From: Oreohelix idahoensis
Taxonomy: Eukaryota; Mollusca; Gastropoda; Stylommatophora; Oreohelicidae
Direction: 5' to 3'
DNA: 64,000 nucleotides
Assembly: GCA_024509875.1 (NCBI GenBank)
Contig: JAMPIV010003431.1
Coordinates: 1 to 64,000, forward strand
Shown: positions 54,301 to 59,700 of the stretch, in pieces
How the letters are laid out: every line of letters starts with the position of its first letter
Numbering within the stretch: the first letter of the stretch is position 1
Program-made: the position numbers and the translations under genes
The notes under the pieces: model-generated
What the model saw: only the letters and a program-made list of their open reading frames with translations
Databases searched by the model: none
What the model was told of the DNA's origin: nothing

Positions 54301-55268
54301 ACTGGGGAACCCACTGGGGAAAAGAAGAGTGAGGAGATAAATGAGAACCTGGAGAAGAATTTTGAAAAAGGCTAAGGTAGCAGGGATTTTAGGAGCACAG
54401 CTGAAAATGATGGCCTGACATAGAAATCAGTCACAAGCAATATTTTCAAGTCTTACATTCCTTAAAAAACAATGGGAATGGATAATGGATAGGCCTACAG
54501 CAAAAATGCAGTTTTGTTTAAAATAAAATTCAGTTACACTGAATTTGTGTGTGTGCCAAACTTGATTTCTTTTCCTTCTTTTAAAAAAAATAATAAATAA
54601 AATTTTGCCTCGTTTTAGCGAGGCGCAATCCGTTCAACCAAGTCGGTTATATTAGGGCGCATGTCCAATTATAAAAAGACCTTTAGATCTGATAATTATG
54701 TTTTCCACACTTTTCCTTCTGCGTTATTTCTCAATGCAATGAAACCCCACTTGCCTTTTTGTATCCTTGTTTTGAAATCACTGTCCACTCTTCAACTATG
54801 GATGTTGCTGCCAAGATATAAGTAGGCATATACGCTCACATCTAGCTACATCAAATTTAAAACAAATCCCTACACTAATATACAATAATTACATGGGCCC
54901 TACTTTGGAACGCCAAACCGAATTTTTCTGGCAGACCCAGTTCCGAGAAATCAAAACGTGATGACTCATCTCACACTATTATGGTAAATGTGTAGAAACA
55001 CACTGCTGGCAATTCGAGATGTCAAAGATACGGTATTAATATTGATTCGCACCCAGACAGCATAAAACGTTGCTAGGTTTAATGTGTAGGCCTAATGGCT
55101 TTCACAACTCGATTTTATGACTTTTCGTATGCCTACCTGGCCTGCATATACTGCTTCTGTGATTCCAGTGTCAGATAAATCAGCATCATGCCAGCCACAG
55201 AATAAGTTCTTTTGGTTGTAAATACTCTCTCCATGTCTGATAAGAACAAGTTTATACTTTGTCGACAT
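18154..55268 (-). CDS. PGAM: cofactor-dependent phosphoglycerate mutase, six coding exons
   Basis: Interconverts 3- and 2-phosphoglycerate in cytosolic glycolysis through a phosphohistidine. Six exons (55268-55137, 51086-50877, 46304-46221, 27607-27509, 19147-19039, 18275-18154) join to 251 codons, near the 254 of vertebrate PGAM1. Visible residues: LIRHGE with the phospho-acceptor His12, TSVLKRA with Arg63, WRLNERHYG with the general acid Glu90, [11 protein letters not shown], and AAHGNSLRG with His185; the tail AAQGKAK is typical. Introns 1-4 are phase 0, intron 5 phase 1, all GT-AG. There is no frameshift or stop, so it looks functional. The start is the first ATG of the MSTKYKL segment. 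The upstream frame is open to a possible splice acceptor near 55376. The exons total 756 bases in 37 kb; introns are packed with transposons. Confidence 0.95.
18312..18345. repeat. poly(A)/(AC)n microsatellite in intron 5
   Basis: About 18 A bases followed by eight AC units, 37 bases upstream of exon 6 on the coding strand. Confidence 0.9.
18346..19038 (-). other. PGAM intron 5, remainder
   Basis: AT-rich intronic sequence without recognisable elements. This is the only short intron (763 bases in all) and the only one apparently free of transposons. Confidence 0.6.
19039..19147 (-). CDS. PGAM: PGAM exon 5
   Basis: Acceptor CAACAAG then [16 protein letters not shown] through NLPT, donor CACAG|GTAAGT. 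It carries the second active-site histidine, His185. The pyrimidine tract before the acceptor is weak. Confidence 0.94.
19325..19575 (+). mobile_element. LINE-A 3' fragment
   Basis: Contains GGAAACCTGTTGATA, TTCTGGAATCCCCAGGG and GGCCTATGCTCCTTGGGA, then a (GAT/ATC)-rich end at 19548-19570. These are the common LINE-A tail blocks. Confidence 0.7.
19576..21420. other. intron 4 sequence with no gene recognised
   Basis: No ORF with known domains. At 19755-19865 there is a weak pair of inverted AGTCGACC / GTCGAATAATACAGC blocks that could be a decayed MITE. At 20985-21035 there is an ATTGGCCAAT palindrome followed by TGACGTCA, which resembles promoter elements. Confidence 0.4.
22365..22390. repeat. 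poly(C) run inside the Tigger transposase
   Basis: Twenty-six C bases on the plus strand, reading as poly-Gly on the coding strand. Homologues have a short Gly-Gly here, so it looks like expansion of a G-rich codon run. Confidence 0.85.
22590..22858 (-). mobile_element. tRNA-derived SINE (family S2) inside Tigger
   Basis: The minus strand starts GCCGCGGTAGCATAGTGG with A box (TAGCATAGTGGTTAGTGC) and B box (GGTTCGATCCC), followed by a body with AACGGCTCCTGGGTCGACC. Removing it brings together the transposase pieces ending ITYKA and starting CGERHSV. The body shares AACGGCTCCTG with the SINE at 42084-42364. The left boundary is approximate. Confidence 0.75.
23700..23865 (+). mobile_element. 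LINE-A 3' fragment
   Basis: AGAGGGAGACTACATAACAC, GGCACAAGACAGGAAGA and GGCCTATGCTCCTTGGGA are LINE-A tail blocks, ending in GTGATGATGATCATG. Confidence 0.65.
24105..24370 (-). mobile_element. LINE-A 3' fragment
   Basis: The reverse complement carries ATTACCAGGCAGTCCTTTG, GAATCCCCAGGGTAAAAG and the GAGCTGAAGGGGATCA end, the LINE-A tail in opposite orientation. Confidence 0.65.
24477..25480 (+). pseudogene. LINE-C reverse transcriptase, C-terminal half
   Basis: Plus-strand reading with [14 protein letters not shown], the [10 protein letters not shown] active site (YADD codons near 24696), [13 protein letters not shown], then after a one-base shift near 24835 [24 protein letters not shown] and [13 protein letters not shown] to the C-terminal TRRDGR. 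A stop near 25326 and the frameshift inactivate it. Fingers, endonuclease and ORF1 are missing because of 5' truncation. Confidence 0.85.
24477..25519 (+). mobile_element. LINE-C, 5'-truncated, with 12-bp target duplication
   Basis: AAACCTAGGATC at 24465-24476 and again at 25520-25531 flanks the insert, which ends in (GAA)n. The insert encodes the RT palm and C-terminus of the same LINE as 47967-50192. Confidence 0.9.
26161..27508. other. intron 4 right part; AT-rich, few features
   Basis: T- and A-rich tracts at 26290-26410. A stretch at 26610-26700 matches LINE-A in reverse (GTTCCACTGACA ... CACTGGTGAC). A second AATAAAG(T)TTGTTCG end at 26585-26605 suggests another LINE tail. No host gene is seen. 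Confidence 0.4.
27509..27607 (-). CDS. PGAM: PGAM exon 4
   Basis: Acceptor TTTCTTTCCAG, then [20 protein letters not shown] through [10 protein letters not shown], donor AAG|GTAAGTG. 99 bases, phase 0 at both ends. Confidence 0.95.
27765..27955 (+). repeat. dispersed repeat R1, head part
   Basis: Matches 56280-56455: GGCATGTCATGAGAGACAAC, CTACCACTGCAACAGCACA and a following TAGTGATGGCTCTGTACC. It lies just left of the gypsy insertion. Confidence 0.6.
28002..29082 (-). repeat. 3' LTR of the full-length gypsy element
   Basis: Plus strand starts TGATGCGTGA and ends TCACGCAACA, giving TG...CA ends with near-perfect inverted repeats. Compared with the other LTR: ATGCCATATG against ATGCAATATG, AGATAGACAC against AGACAGACAC, and one A fewer or more in two A runs. 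Confidence 0.96.
29083..29103 (-). other. polypurine tract before the 3' LTR
   Basis: The minus strand reads CGGGAGGAGGTGGTGATA directly before the LTR start TGTTGCG. A similar AGGAGGTG tract sits at the same place in gypsy copy 2. Confidence 0.75.
29104..29849 (-). other. 3' non-coding interior of the gypsy element
   Basis: Between RNase H stop and purine tract. AT-rich and without an ORF longer than chance. Partly alignable with 4634-5114. Confidence 0.6.
29850..33188 (-). CDS. pol: gypsy pol: protease, integrase, RT, RNase H
   Basis: One long frame (34088-30654) carries, after Gag, the protease LLFDSG box (Asp near 33032), the integrase zinc domain ([10 protein letters not shown] ... CRSCKVC, near 32450-32320), the integrase core with IDI, SDH and VERL (Asp codons near 32234 and 32054, Glu near 31946; 35 residues between the last two), a GPY/F module (WKGPYAIV, near 31530) and then the start of RT ([22 protein letters not shown]). 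A C-run near 30770 shifts the frame; RT goes on with PFGLMNAP and YLDD (30664-30653), and after a second one-base shift near 30465 the RNase H ([16 protein letters not shown]) ends at 29850. Catalytic residues are kept, so the shifts may be recent or sequence errors. Confidence 0.93.
33189..34776 (-). CDS. gag: gypsy gag with long charged helix
   Basis: ATG at 34776. Residues about 31-152 form one highly charged, Pro/Gly-free stretch of repeats such as RLEKEAENK, predicted to be a single alpha helix or coiled coil. A capsid-like region follows ([20 protein letters not shown]), then a C-terminal tail very rich in Asn, Arg and Gly, with CPQC near its end. No CCHC knuckle is visible; RNA binding may rest on the basic Asn/Arg tail. 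A single-base shift near 34076 (AAA, expected AA) splits it into 34776-34063 and the frame starting at 34088. No stop separates gag from pol. Confidence 0.88.
34777..36203 (-). other. long untranslated leader of the gypsy element
   Basis: About 1.4 kb between primer site and gag. It holds a run of ATGTAAACAATA-like units (35086-35165), three spaced copies of GGCACTTGACCTTC or close variants (35823, 35868, 35900), and paired GCCGGGTACT / GCCGAGTACT blocks near 36010-36080. No convincing ORF. Confidence 0.6.
36204..36221 (-). other. primer binding site
   Basis: The minus strand two bases after the 5' LTR reads TGGTGGCCATAAGCTGG, complementary to a tRNA 3' end finishing in CCA. The tRNA species was not identified. 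Confidence 0.6.
36222..37302 (-). repeat. 5' LTR of the full-length gypsy element
   Basis: Partner of 28002-29082 with the same ends and length, 99.8 percent identical when A-run length changes are set aside. Flanked on the right by the target duplication GTAAG. Confidence 0.96.
37308..40050. other. intron 3 middle; no known element recognised
   Basis: No family identified. An ORF of 114 codons (38407-38751, plus) begins 90 bases after a TATATAAG at 38309-38317; it is Cys-rich near its middle ([16 protein letters not shown]) but matches nothing I know. The first third of that ORF is partly TATA microsatellite, which argues against a gene. Confidence 0.35.
40065..42060 (-). pseudogene. Helitron helicase (Pif1-like), degenerate
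   Basis: Blocks on the minus strand in order: [28 protein letters not shown] and QTACKALGL (before the helicase), a damaged Walker A near 41200 ([18 protein letters not shown], usual form GPGGTGKT), [14 protein letters not shown], the Walker B region [20 protein letters not shown] (near 40970), [40 protein letters not shown] (near 40370) and [14 protein letters not shown] near 40235. These follow the order of intact Helitron helicases. Many frameshifts and stops; the end after 40200 is lost. Confidence 0.8.
42073..42375 (-). mobile_element. tRNA-derived SINE (S2-like) with 11-bp target duplication
   Basis: CAGCTAAAGGC at 42073-42083 and 42365-42375 flanks a 281-bp insert. On the minus strand it starts GGGAGCCGCGCTGG, has A box (TGGTGTAATGGCTTCGG) and B box (GGTTCAAACCC), and ends in a poly(A) tail (T run at 42084-42102). 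It interrupts the Helitron just after the [16 protein letters not shown] block. Confidence 0.93.
42480..43870 (+). mobile_element. LINE-A copy with internal deletion
   Basis: The most complete LINE-A in the window. It runs from the RT fingers to the 3' tail (GGCCTATGCTCC, then ATGAATGAATG), but the palm and YADD site are deleted at about 43345, where the LFLLIF frame jumps to [13 protein letters not shown]. It lies between the two Helitron pieces. Confidence 0.85.
42520..43800 (+). pseudogene. LINE-A reverse transcriptase, internally deleted
   Basis: Plus strand: [13 protein letters not shown], then after a C7 run near 42637 (one base over) [58 protein letters not shown], a stop near 43262, [12 protein letters not shown]. 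The YADD block is absent. The C-terminal part follows: [20 protein letters not shown] and, past two stops at 43622, [15 protein letters not shown] and [10 protein letters not shown]. The clade was not determined; it resembles RTE/I-group polymerases. Confidence 0.85.
43951..43972. repeat. (TC)n microsatellite
   Basis: About ten TC units between the LINE-A end and the Helitron N-terminal piece. Confidence 0.9.
44000..44640 (-). pseudogene. Helitron N-terminal (Helitron-like N) domain remnant
   Basis: Minus strand: a [17 protein letters not shown] stretch (44630), [13 protein letters not shown] (44390), a degraded [11 protein letters not shown] (44290) and [15 protein letters not shown] ... 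[14 protein letters not shown] (44240-44120). These are conserved blocks of the domain preceding the Rep nuclease. Several stops. Confidence 0.78.
44838..45640 (+). pseudogene. I-type LINE, RNase H and C-terminal region (LINE-D)
   Basis: Plus strand: [18 protein letters not shown] (first RNase H Asp), [11 protein letters not shown] (Glu), [11 protein letters not shown] (Asp), [15 protein letters not shown] deletion and frameshift near 45280-45320 follow, then [36 protein letters not shown], a His/Cys zinc-like end, and a stop at 45600. The (GAA)n tail at 45625-45640 closes it. RNase H plus this tail is typical of I-clade LINEs. The left side is cut by the Helitron 5' end. Confidence 0.85.
45641..46000. 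other. no feature recognised
   Basis: Intron 3 sequence without clear repeat or coding signal. Confidence 0.4.
46000..46105 (+). mobile_element. LINE-A 3' tail fragment
   Basis: GAGCTGATGGCACGGGACA and GAGGAGCTGATGGGTGATGATGATGATA are the last bases of LINE-A. Confidence 0.55.
46096..46195. repeat. direct duplication of ~43 bp next to PGAM exon 3
   Basis: GATATACACA(A)AAAGAAA.ACTTTAACATATGTAA at 46096 is repeated from 46151 with a few changes. The second copy ends about 25 bases from the exon 3 donor. Confidence 0.7.
46221..46304 (-). CDS. PGAM: PGAM exon 3
   Basis: Acceptor ATTTTCAG, then [20 protein letters not shown] to KQYA, donor GCT|GTAAGTTC. 84 bases, phase 0. A few residues shorter than vertebrate PGAM in the variable loop after PPPP. 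Confidence 0.95.
46305..46944. other. intron 2 left part, nothing recognised
   Basis: No ORF or repeat identified. Confidence 0.4.
46945..47790 (+). pseudogene. LINE-B reverse transcriptase, palm to C-terminus
   Basis: Plus strand with [17 protein letters not shown] (FADD active site near 47020), [24 protein letters not shown], then across several shifts [19 protein letters not shown] and a C-terminal VEEERLS-like end. Same family as 16055-16480, here with most of the thumb. Stops and frameshifts throughout; 5'-truncated before the palm. Confidence 0.8.
47956..50203 (-). mobile_element. LINE-C copy with 11-bp target duplication
   Basis: GCACACAGGTC at 47956-47966 and 50193-50203 flanks a 2226-bp insert that ends on the left in (GAA)n read on the minus strand. 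It is 5'-truncated within the linker after the endonuclease. Confidence 0.92.
48013..50170 (-). pseudogene. LINE-C reverse transcriptase, nearly whole
   Basis: Minus strand from the linker ([20 protein letters not shown]) through [61 protein letters not shown] and [13 protein letters not shown] one-base loss near 48890 moves the frame so that YADD (about 48790) reads in another frame. The thumb and C-terminus follow ([41 protein letters not shown] ... DGH, stop at 48013). It differs little from the 24477 copy. The endonuclease is lost. Confidence 0.88.
50347..50589. mobile_element. MITE-like element with 34-bp inverted ends
   Basis: Arms 50347-50380 and 50556-50589 are inverted repeats matching at 32 of 34 bases (TTGCCTTAG..CTGCTTTATT... 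). The interior is about 175 bases and non-coding. No target duplication was clear, so the superfamily is open. Confidence 0.7.
50877..51086 (-). CDS. PGAM: PGAM exon 2
   Basis: Acceptor CTTGCAG, then [20 protein letters not shown] to GEDQVQ, donor CAG|GTGACA. 210 bases, phase 0. Holds Arg63 and the general acid Glu90 in NERHYG. Confidence 0.95.
51290..51425 (+). repeat. dispersed repeat R1, head fragment
   Basis: GTGACCTCATCATGATAAAC, ATAACAGCACATGAA and GGTGGCTCTATGCTCC match the R1 heads near 27840 and 56340. Confidence 0.55.
51426..51959. other. intron 1, no gene recognised
   Basis: Contains a short (ATA)n run at 51805-51822. Nothing else identified. Confidence 0.4.
51960..52460 (+). 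mobile_element. LINE-A 3' fragment
   Basis: Blocks AATCAAATCCAACACAAAAA, TTTCATAAATGGGTGCTTG, GTTCTGGAATCCCCG and AACCTATGCTAC occur in LINE-A order, ending GTAATGAATGATGATAAT. Decayed RT C-terminus. Confidence 0.7.
52800..52965 (+). mobile_element. LINE-A 3' fragment
   Basis: CAAGGCAGTTCTTGTTCTGG, GGCAAAAGAAGCAGAGGCAG and AAGGCCTATGCTCTTA, then GGATGATGATAT. Confidence 0.7.
53105..53235 (+). mobile_element. tRNA-derived SINE fragment (S1-like)
   Basis: A box TGGCAGAGTGGTTGGAGC and B box GGGTTCAAAACC, followed by CAGTCTACCCAGCTACA as in the copies at 15370 and 57970. Only the head is kept. Confidence 0.65.
53275..53560 (+). mobile_element. LINE-A 3' fragment
   Basis: GAGATGGATAGGACACACAC, GAAACCTGTTGATAGCAT, GAATCCCCAGGGTGAGAG and GGCCTATGCTCCTTGGGGA, ending in GGTGATGAAG. 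Confidence 0.75.
53561..53900. other. no feature recognised
   Basis: Mostly unassigned intron 1 sequence with a short GTAGTAGAAGTAG run at 53621. Confidence 0.35.
53930..54420 (+). pseudogene. decayed LINE RT thumb region
   Basis: The plus strand, over several frames, gives [12 protein letters not shown], [20 protein letters not shown] and [19 protein letters not shown] segments, matching in order the thumb blocks of LINE-A and LINE-C. Heavily mutated. The exact family is uncertain. Confidence 0.5.
54540..54690 (-). repeat. R2 repeat 3' end with hairpin
   Basis: The reverse complement reads GGACATGCGCCCTAATATAA, CGACTTGGTTGAACGG, then a GCCTCG-loop-CGAGGC hairpin and a TTTTATTTA tail. Related copies, plus strand, lie at 58905-58980, 59190-59227 and 59640-59700. 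Confidence 0.6.
55137..55268 (-). CDS. PGAM: PGAM exon 1 (first coding exon)
   Basis: ATG at 55268, then [20 protein letters not shown] to YAGQ, donor CCAG|GTAGGC. 44 codons, phase 0. The frame stays open upstream for about 36 codons to CTTGCAG at 55382-55376, a good acceptor, with no in-frame ATG; most likely 5' UTR after a non-coding exon. Confidence 0.94.
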
Positions 55269-55399
55269 CCTTTTATAGCTGTATTGATTGAAACGATGTG
55301 CGTGACTCGACAGGATTCTTTGCAGTTTCAGACATTCGCCCTTGCTTCTAACCGGTTTCAAGGCCTTGGCATTGGTCTGCAAGGTCAAAGGTGTTAAAG

Positions 55400-55960
55400 G
55401 GAGAAAATTATGTTTATAAATTTGCTATTGCGGTTTCGATACCTGGTAGCTTCCCGTGTTTAAAAAAAAACCATATTGGCTGGCAGAAAATGTTCAACTG
55501 TTTGTTTGTTTTTTGTTCGTTTGTTTTTTATTTTTATTGCTTGTTTGTTTTTTGGAAAGGGGAGGTCACACACAAAAACATTTACATAAATTTAGTTTTG
55601 ATTTACTCTATTTGGACTGAGTGGAAAAAGGGTGTGAAGAAAGTACTATATTTGGATATTGGAAATCTGACTATTTTCTTGAATTAGTACACCATACGTC
55701 CTAATTATAACCCATCAAGAGTTGAACGGGTTACTTTATAAAAAAAAAGTTCAACTGTTTGAGCAACTGATGTTGCTATTTACTGCTGCCCATGTTGTGT
55801 AGTATACTCAGGAGAGAAGAACAACGTCTGACGGACTCACAAAAGTTCTCTATCTCAGTTTTATCCTGGCCCCCTTGAGCTTCATTTGACTTTGTGCTCC
55901 CCCCACGTCATATCCAGTGTCAGAACAAAAGTAATTAACCGTCTATATTGTTTATTTAGT
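55400..55960. other. PGAM 5' flank; nothing recognised
   Basis: T-rich stretch at 55500-55560. CCTAATTATAACCCATCA at 55700 also occurs at 15096, a short dispersed motif. No promoter could be placed. Confidence 0.4.
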
Positions 55961-55964
55961 CAGT

Positions 55965-56215
55965 CCCATTGACCTAGCGGCTAGAGTGCCTGCCTTGTGT
56001 GGCGTTAAGTGACCGGGCACCGGGATCGAAACTAGGTATCGTCACGCTCCAGTTTACTCTGCTATAAAGGATACCTGACTGCTCTTGAGTTAGGGAAGGC
56101 AAAGGCAGAGAGAAAGGAGACGGATCAACCCATCTCATAAAGTTGTATAGTGACGTTTCTAACACTTCGCTCCCCGTTCGGAAGTATCTGCTCTCCTTTT
56201 ACCAGTTTTATATTG
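55965..56215 (+). mobile_element. tRNA-derived SINE (family S1)
   Basis: A box TGACCTAGCGGCTAGAGTGC, B box GGGATCGAAACTA, body with CTCTTGAGTTAGGGAAGG and TCTAACACTTCGCTCCCC, as in 15370-15625. Confidence 0.75.
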
Positions 56216-56254
56216 CTTATTTACTCAGAGTAGTTCCGGCGTGGGGGCGCTCTT

Positions 56255-57115
56255 CTGAAACAAAGATAGAATAGGTCTAGTGTCCCCCTCAGCATGTCGT
56301 AAGAGGCAACTATTGTGAGTTAGCGCATGGAAGTGACAACTTCATCACGTTAAGAAAATGTTCAGGAAACTACCACTGAAACAGCACACGAACACGTTGG
56401 TGCATGCTTCCTGCAAGAGGACCAGCTTTAGTGGTAACCCTACATTCTATAAGGGTGCATGGAGGCAGAGGCGTCCCTAAAGTACTTGGCATCCGGGGCG
56501 GATGTTACCTATGACACATCCAGAACTAATAAATAAACGCACTAGATAGTAACATTTTAACAGTGAATACTACATTATTAGTGTCCGATGGCACCCCTTT
56601 CTCGGCTGTCACCAGGAGCGGACCGCCCCCTCGCACCCCCCTTAGTACGCCACTGCATGGAGGCATACCCTGGAGTCATCTTTATAGAACCATCAGCTAA
56701 GCACAATGCTACAATATTCAAATGTGGAAGTGAACCTGTCTGAGGCTAATTACACCCTCAATGACTTGAATTTCATTTACACACAGGGATTCCCCCGGTG
56801 GTAACATATGTTGAGAACCCAGCATTGCACGCTAACCTTAGAGGAGGTCACTTGAGCCCCAAATGGAACTCTGGCTTTTTACCTGGTTGGCTGCAAGGAG
56901 GAAGATCTCAATGCGGGCCCATGATGGGCAAGGAGAGCTTAGAAGTGGCTCTGTGTAGGACGTGACAATTTCTTAGGAAAGCCCAGAACCAAAGCACTGT
57001 ATTTTAGCTCTGCATATTTGGAGAACCCACTTGAATGGCGGGGAATGCACAGTATTCCACACGCTCCTTCCTCCTAATTTGGGACCAGATGTGATGATCC
57101 TTTAAAGAGCAGCGT
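56255..57115 (+). repeat. dispersed repeat R1, longest copy
   Basis: Runs from CCCCTCAGCATGTCGTAAGA to GGGACCAGATGTGATGATCC, interrupted at 56466-56655 by a hAT MITE. The distal half is the inverted match of 2035-2490. No ORF. Confidence 0.65.
56458..56663. mobile_element. hAT MITE, 190 bp, with 8-bp target duplication
   Basis: CATGGAGG at 56458-56465 and 56656-56663 flanks an element with ends CAGAGGCGTCCCTAAAG and, inverted, CAGTGGCGTACTAAGG. Eight-base duplication and CAG..G ends indicate hAT. Confidence 0.88.
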
Positions 57116-57191
57116 TTGGGGCCCACTAAGATCCAGATAGAAACTGATGAAGATTTTAGTAGAGTCCGCCCTTAAGAAGAGGAAGAATGAG

Positions 57192-57215
57192 AAAAAAAAA
57201 AAAAAAAAAAAAAAA
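57192..57215. repeat. poly(A) run
   Basis: Twenty-four A bases near the end of the R1 copy. Confidence 0.8.
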
Positions 57216-57689
57216 GCAGTGATATCGTCAGATTTTCCCCACACTCGAGGCAAGATAGTAAAAGCTAACTCCGGGTACAGGCTAATAATAAACACGCCCC
57301 AATAGCTTACACCTGGGATTAACAGACATGCAGCTGCTCGATTCACCAGATACCAGACTGAAATCAAAGTAGGATTTCCTGAGCTGAAACTATAAATAGG
57401 GTTGCCTTGCATAGACTGGACATGTAAGCTTAAAGAAACGTTTACTCCTGAAAGCCCTGCTATTTGACAGCTACGAATTTCATCAACGATGGCCCTGTCT
57501 TTGTGAGGCCAGAACGTGCAAATGTTTGTCAGCTGTCTGCGCGTGTGTTTACGCTTGCGTTACTACGCATTCCCAAGCTTGAAAGCATGGCTAAATTGCT
57601 TATTCTTCGTTCTTTTCTCTCTGTATGTTCTCTGCCTTTCCACTATCTTTTCTTATCTTATTTAACGTTCTAACATCTGTATCCACTAT

Positions 57690-57815
57690 CTTTGTCGTCT
57701 CTCTCAAATGCTTCAGTCTTTCTATCAAACAGTCTTTCTCCCTCCCTCCATTTCTCTACCTATTTCTCTCTCTCATACACACACATTCTCTCTCTCTCCT
57801 CTCTCTCTGTTTACG
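57690..57815. repeat. CT-rich low-complexity tract
   Basis: Dense TCTC runs with a short CACACA stretch at 57778-57785. Confidence 0.8.
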
Positions 57816-57969
57816 TCACTAAGCTTCAGCTTATATTTTGTATCGACTATTTCTGAAATGGCCCGCAGGTCTTAGGAGAGACCAACAAAGAATATGCCTA
57901 CTGCCCCCCTTCGGGCATGTTTTAAGATGCAACTAATATAATGTACATGGGCTGACTTTGTCGCTGCTT

Positions 57970-58105
57970 TTGGCTTTTCCATAACTGAGGAGTAGGGAAA
58001 GGTACCTATAAACAGCTGGGTAGACTGGAAGCGCTACCTGGTCTTGATCTCGGTAACTTTGCCTCGAGAAGCAAGTGCTCTAGCCACTCTAGCACTCGTC
58101 GTTCT
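57970..58105 (-). mobile_element. tRNA-derived SINE head (S1-like)
   Basis: The reverse complement gives A box TGGCTAGAGCACTTGC, a B box-like GAGATCAAGACC and CAGTCTACCCAGCTG, as in the other S1 copies. Confidence 0.6.
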
Positions 58106-58112
58106 CTACCAC

Positions 58113-58285
58113 AGACGTAGTAGTAGGAGGAGTAGTAGTAGTAATAGTAGAAGAAGTAAGATAGTAGTAGTAGTAGTAGAAGTAGAAGTAGTAGCAGTAC
58201 TACTACTACCATATAGTAGAAGAAGTAGTAGCAGCAGCAGCGGTTGTAGTAGTAGTAGTATTAGCAGCAGTAGTATTAGTAGTAC
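58113..58285. repeat. (AGT)n/(AGC)n trinucleotide tract
   Basis: About 170 bases of AGT, AGA and AGC triplets with one inverted part (TACTACTACTACC). It produces long Ser-, Leu- or Val-rich readings that are not genes. Confidence 0.9.
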
Positions 58286-58299
58286 AGCGGATATGTAGT

Positions 58300-58880
58300 A
58301 AATTGAGAGAGTTGTATTTTCGTATGGTTCGTTTCACTACCCGACAGTAGGCAGTCAGATCATGTAGAGTTAATTTTTACCAGTTAATGATTCTCCACTG
58401 TGTTGAATACATAGGATGATGATGATGAATTACATTCAGATGTATCGACTTCACGCTAACATCAGCTGAACCAACATAAGCTTTATTTACATAAAAGAGT
58501 CAAATTCAACCCAACACTGGGTGGCCGACCTTCCTTTGGTGGCACCTTTCTACTATAATGACTGCTGTACAAAATGATACTGGCATTTCTCCTTTCTCTC
58601 CTTTATATCGTCGGTCACTACTTCTTGCTTTAACGCTGTTATGTCAGTGGTTAGACTCTGTTCGAGTAGCTTGGGGTATCTATATTTAGACTGGTCTAAT
58701 ACCAGGGCTGACAGTTTATACCAAGTCTCTGACTCCTAATATTCTCTACCGTCTCTTATCTTCTGTGCTGTATAACAGTTCACCGTATTCTACACGATTG
58801 TATATTTACTTGCTAGTTTTGACATACCTGTAAATTCTTGCCTTGGGCTGACCATCAAAAATACTTGACAGTAACCATAT
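58300..58880. other. no feature recognised
   Basis: No ORF, RNA gene or known repeat identified. Confidence 0.4.
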
Positions 58881-58904
58881 TAATTGACTTTTCAATTAAT
58901 TAAA

Positions 58905-59001
58905 AATCTCAGACCTAATATAACCGACTAGGTTGAACGGGACGCGCCTCGCCAAAAGTTTTATATTTAAAAAAAAATAAAAATCTCCCGAAAGGAGATT
59001 T
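58905..59001 (+). repeat. R2 repeat 3' end plus hairpin
   Basis: CCTAATATAACCGACTAGG, CGCGCCTCGCC, A-rich tail, then AAATCTCC-CGAAA-GGAGATTT, an 8-bp perfect hairpin at 58981-59001. Confidence 0.6.
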
Positions 59002-59189
59002 ACAGAGTTGTCTCCCTTTGTTCAAAACGCTCTTCTGCTCATTTCGCTTCCCCTTAACAAAGACATATAGTCTATTAACAACTCTATTTAACTTTCTTAA
59101 ACCATTTTTCTGTACTCTCTTTCATTCTTAAAGTCCCAAGCTACCTGTCACATAGTAGTGTTATTCAAGTGGTTGTTCATCCCAGACCT

Positions 59190-59700
59190 AAGGGTCTTTT
59201 ATATTTGGACATGCGCCCTAATATAACCATGTGCCCGGCACAGAAGATCAGTATAGTGACAATTAAGTGTCATTAGATCTTTTGTGTGAAAACACAGAGG
59301 ATCATTGGTGACACTTGTGTGTCATTGGGTCTTTTTGCGTTGGGACATGCGTTTATGTTGGGCGTGTTCCAATGCGACTCATGCGAGTTAAATGCGACCT
59401 CATGCGAGGAAAAAAAAAAGACACTTATGTGTCATTAGATCTTTTGTGTGAACACACAGAGGATCATTACAGTGACACTTGTTTGTCATTGGGTCTTTTT
59501 GTGTTGGGACGTGCGTTTATGTTGGGCGTGTTCCAATGCGACTCATGCGAGTTAAATGCGACCTCATGCGAAGAAAAAATATGCGACCTCATGCGAGGAA
59601 AAAAAAATGCGACCTCATGCGAGGAAAAAAAAAGAAAAAGCCCTAATATAACCGACTAGGCCAAAACGAGGCAAAACTTTACTTAAAAAAAAAAAACATA
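59190..59700 (+). repeat. R2 element with 162-bp tandem duplication and 24-bp repeats
   Basis: A unit starting GTGTCATTAGATCTTTTGTG occurs at 59267 and 59429 (period 162). ATGCGACCTCATGCGA(G)GAAAAA is repeated four or five times between 59392 and 59632. The end CCTAATATAACCGACTAGG, GAGGCAAAACTTTACTT and A12 matches the R2 3' end. The 114-codon ORF at 59315 is made of these repeats. Confidence 0.75.

Noticed and set aside
58006..58298. Ser-, Val- and Leu-rich ORFs on both strands
   Set aside because: They are translations of the (AGT)n microsatellite.
59315..59659. 114-codon plus-strand ORF
   Set aside because: It consists of the 162-bp and 24-bp tandem repeats and has no domain.
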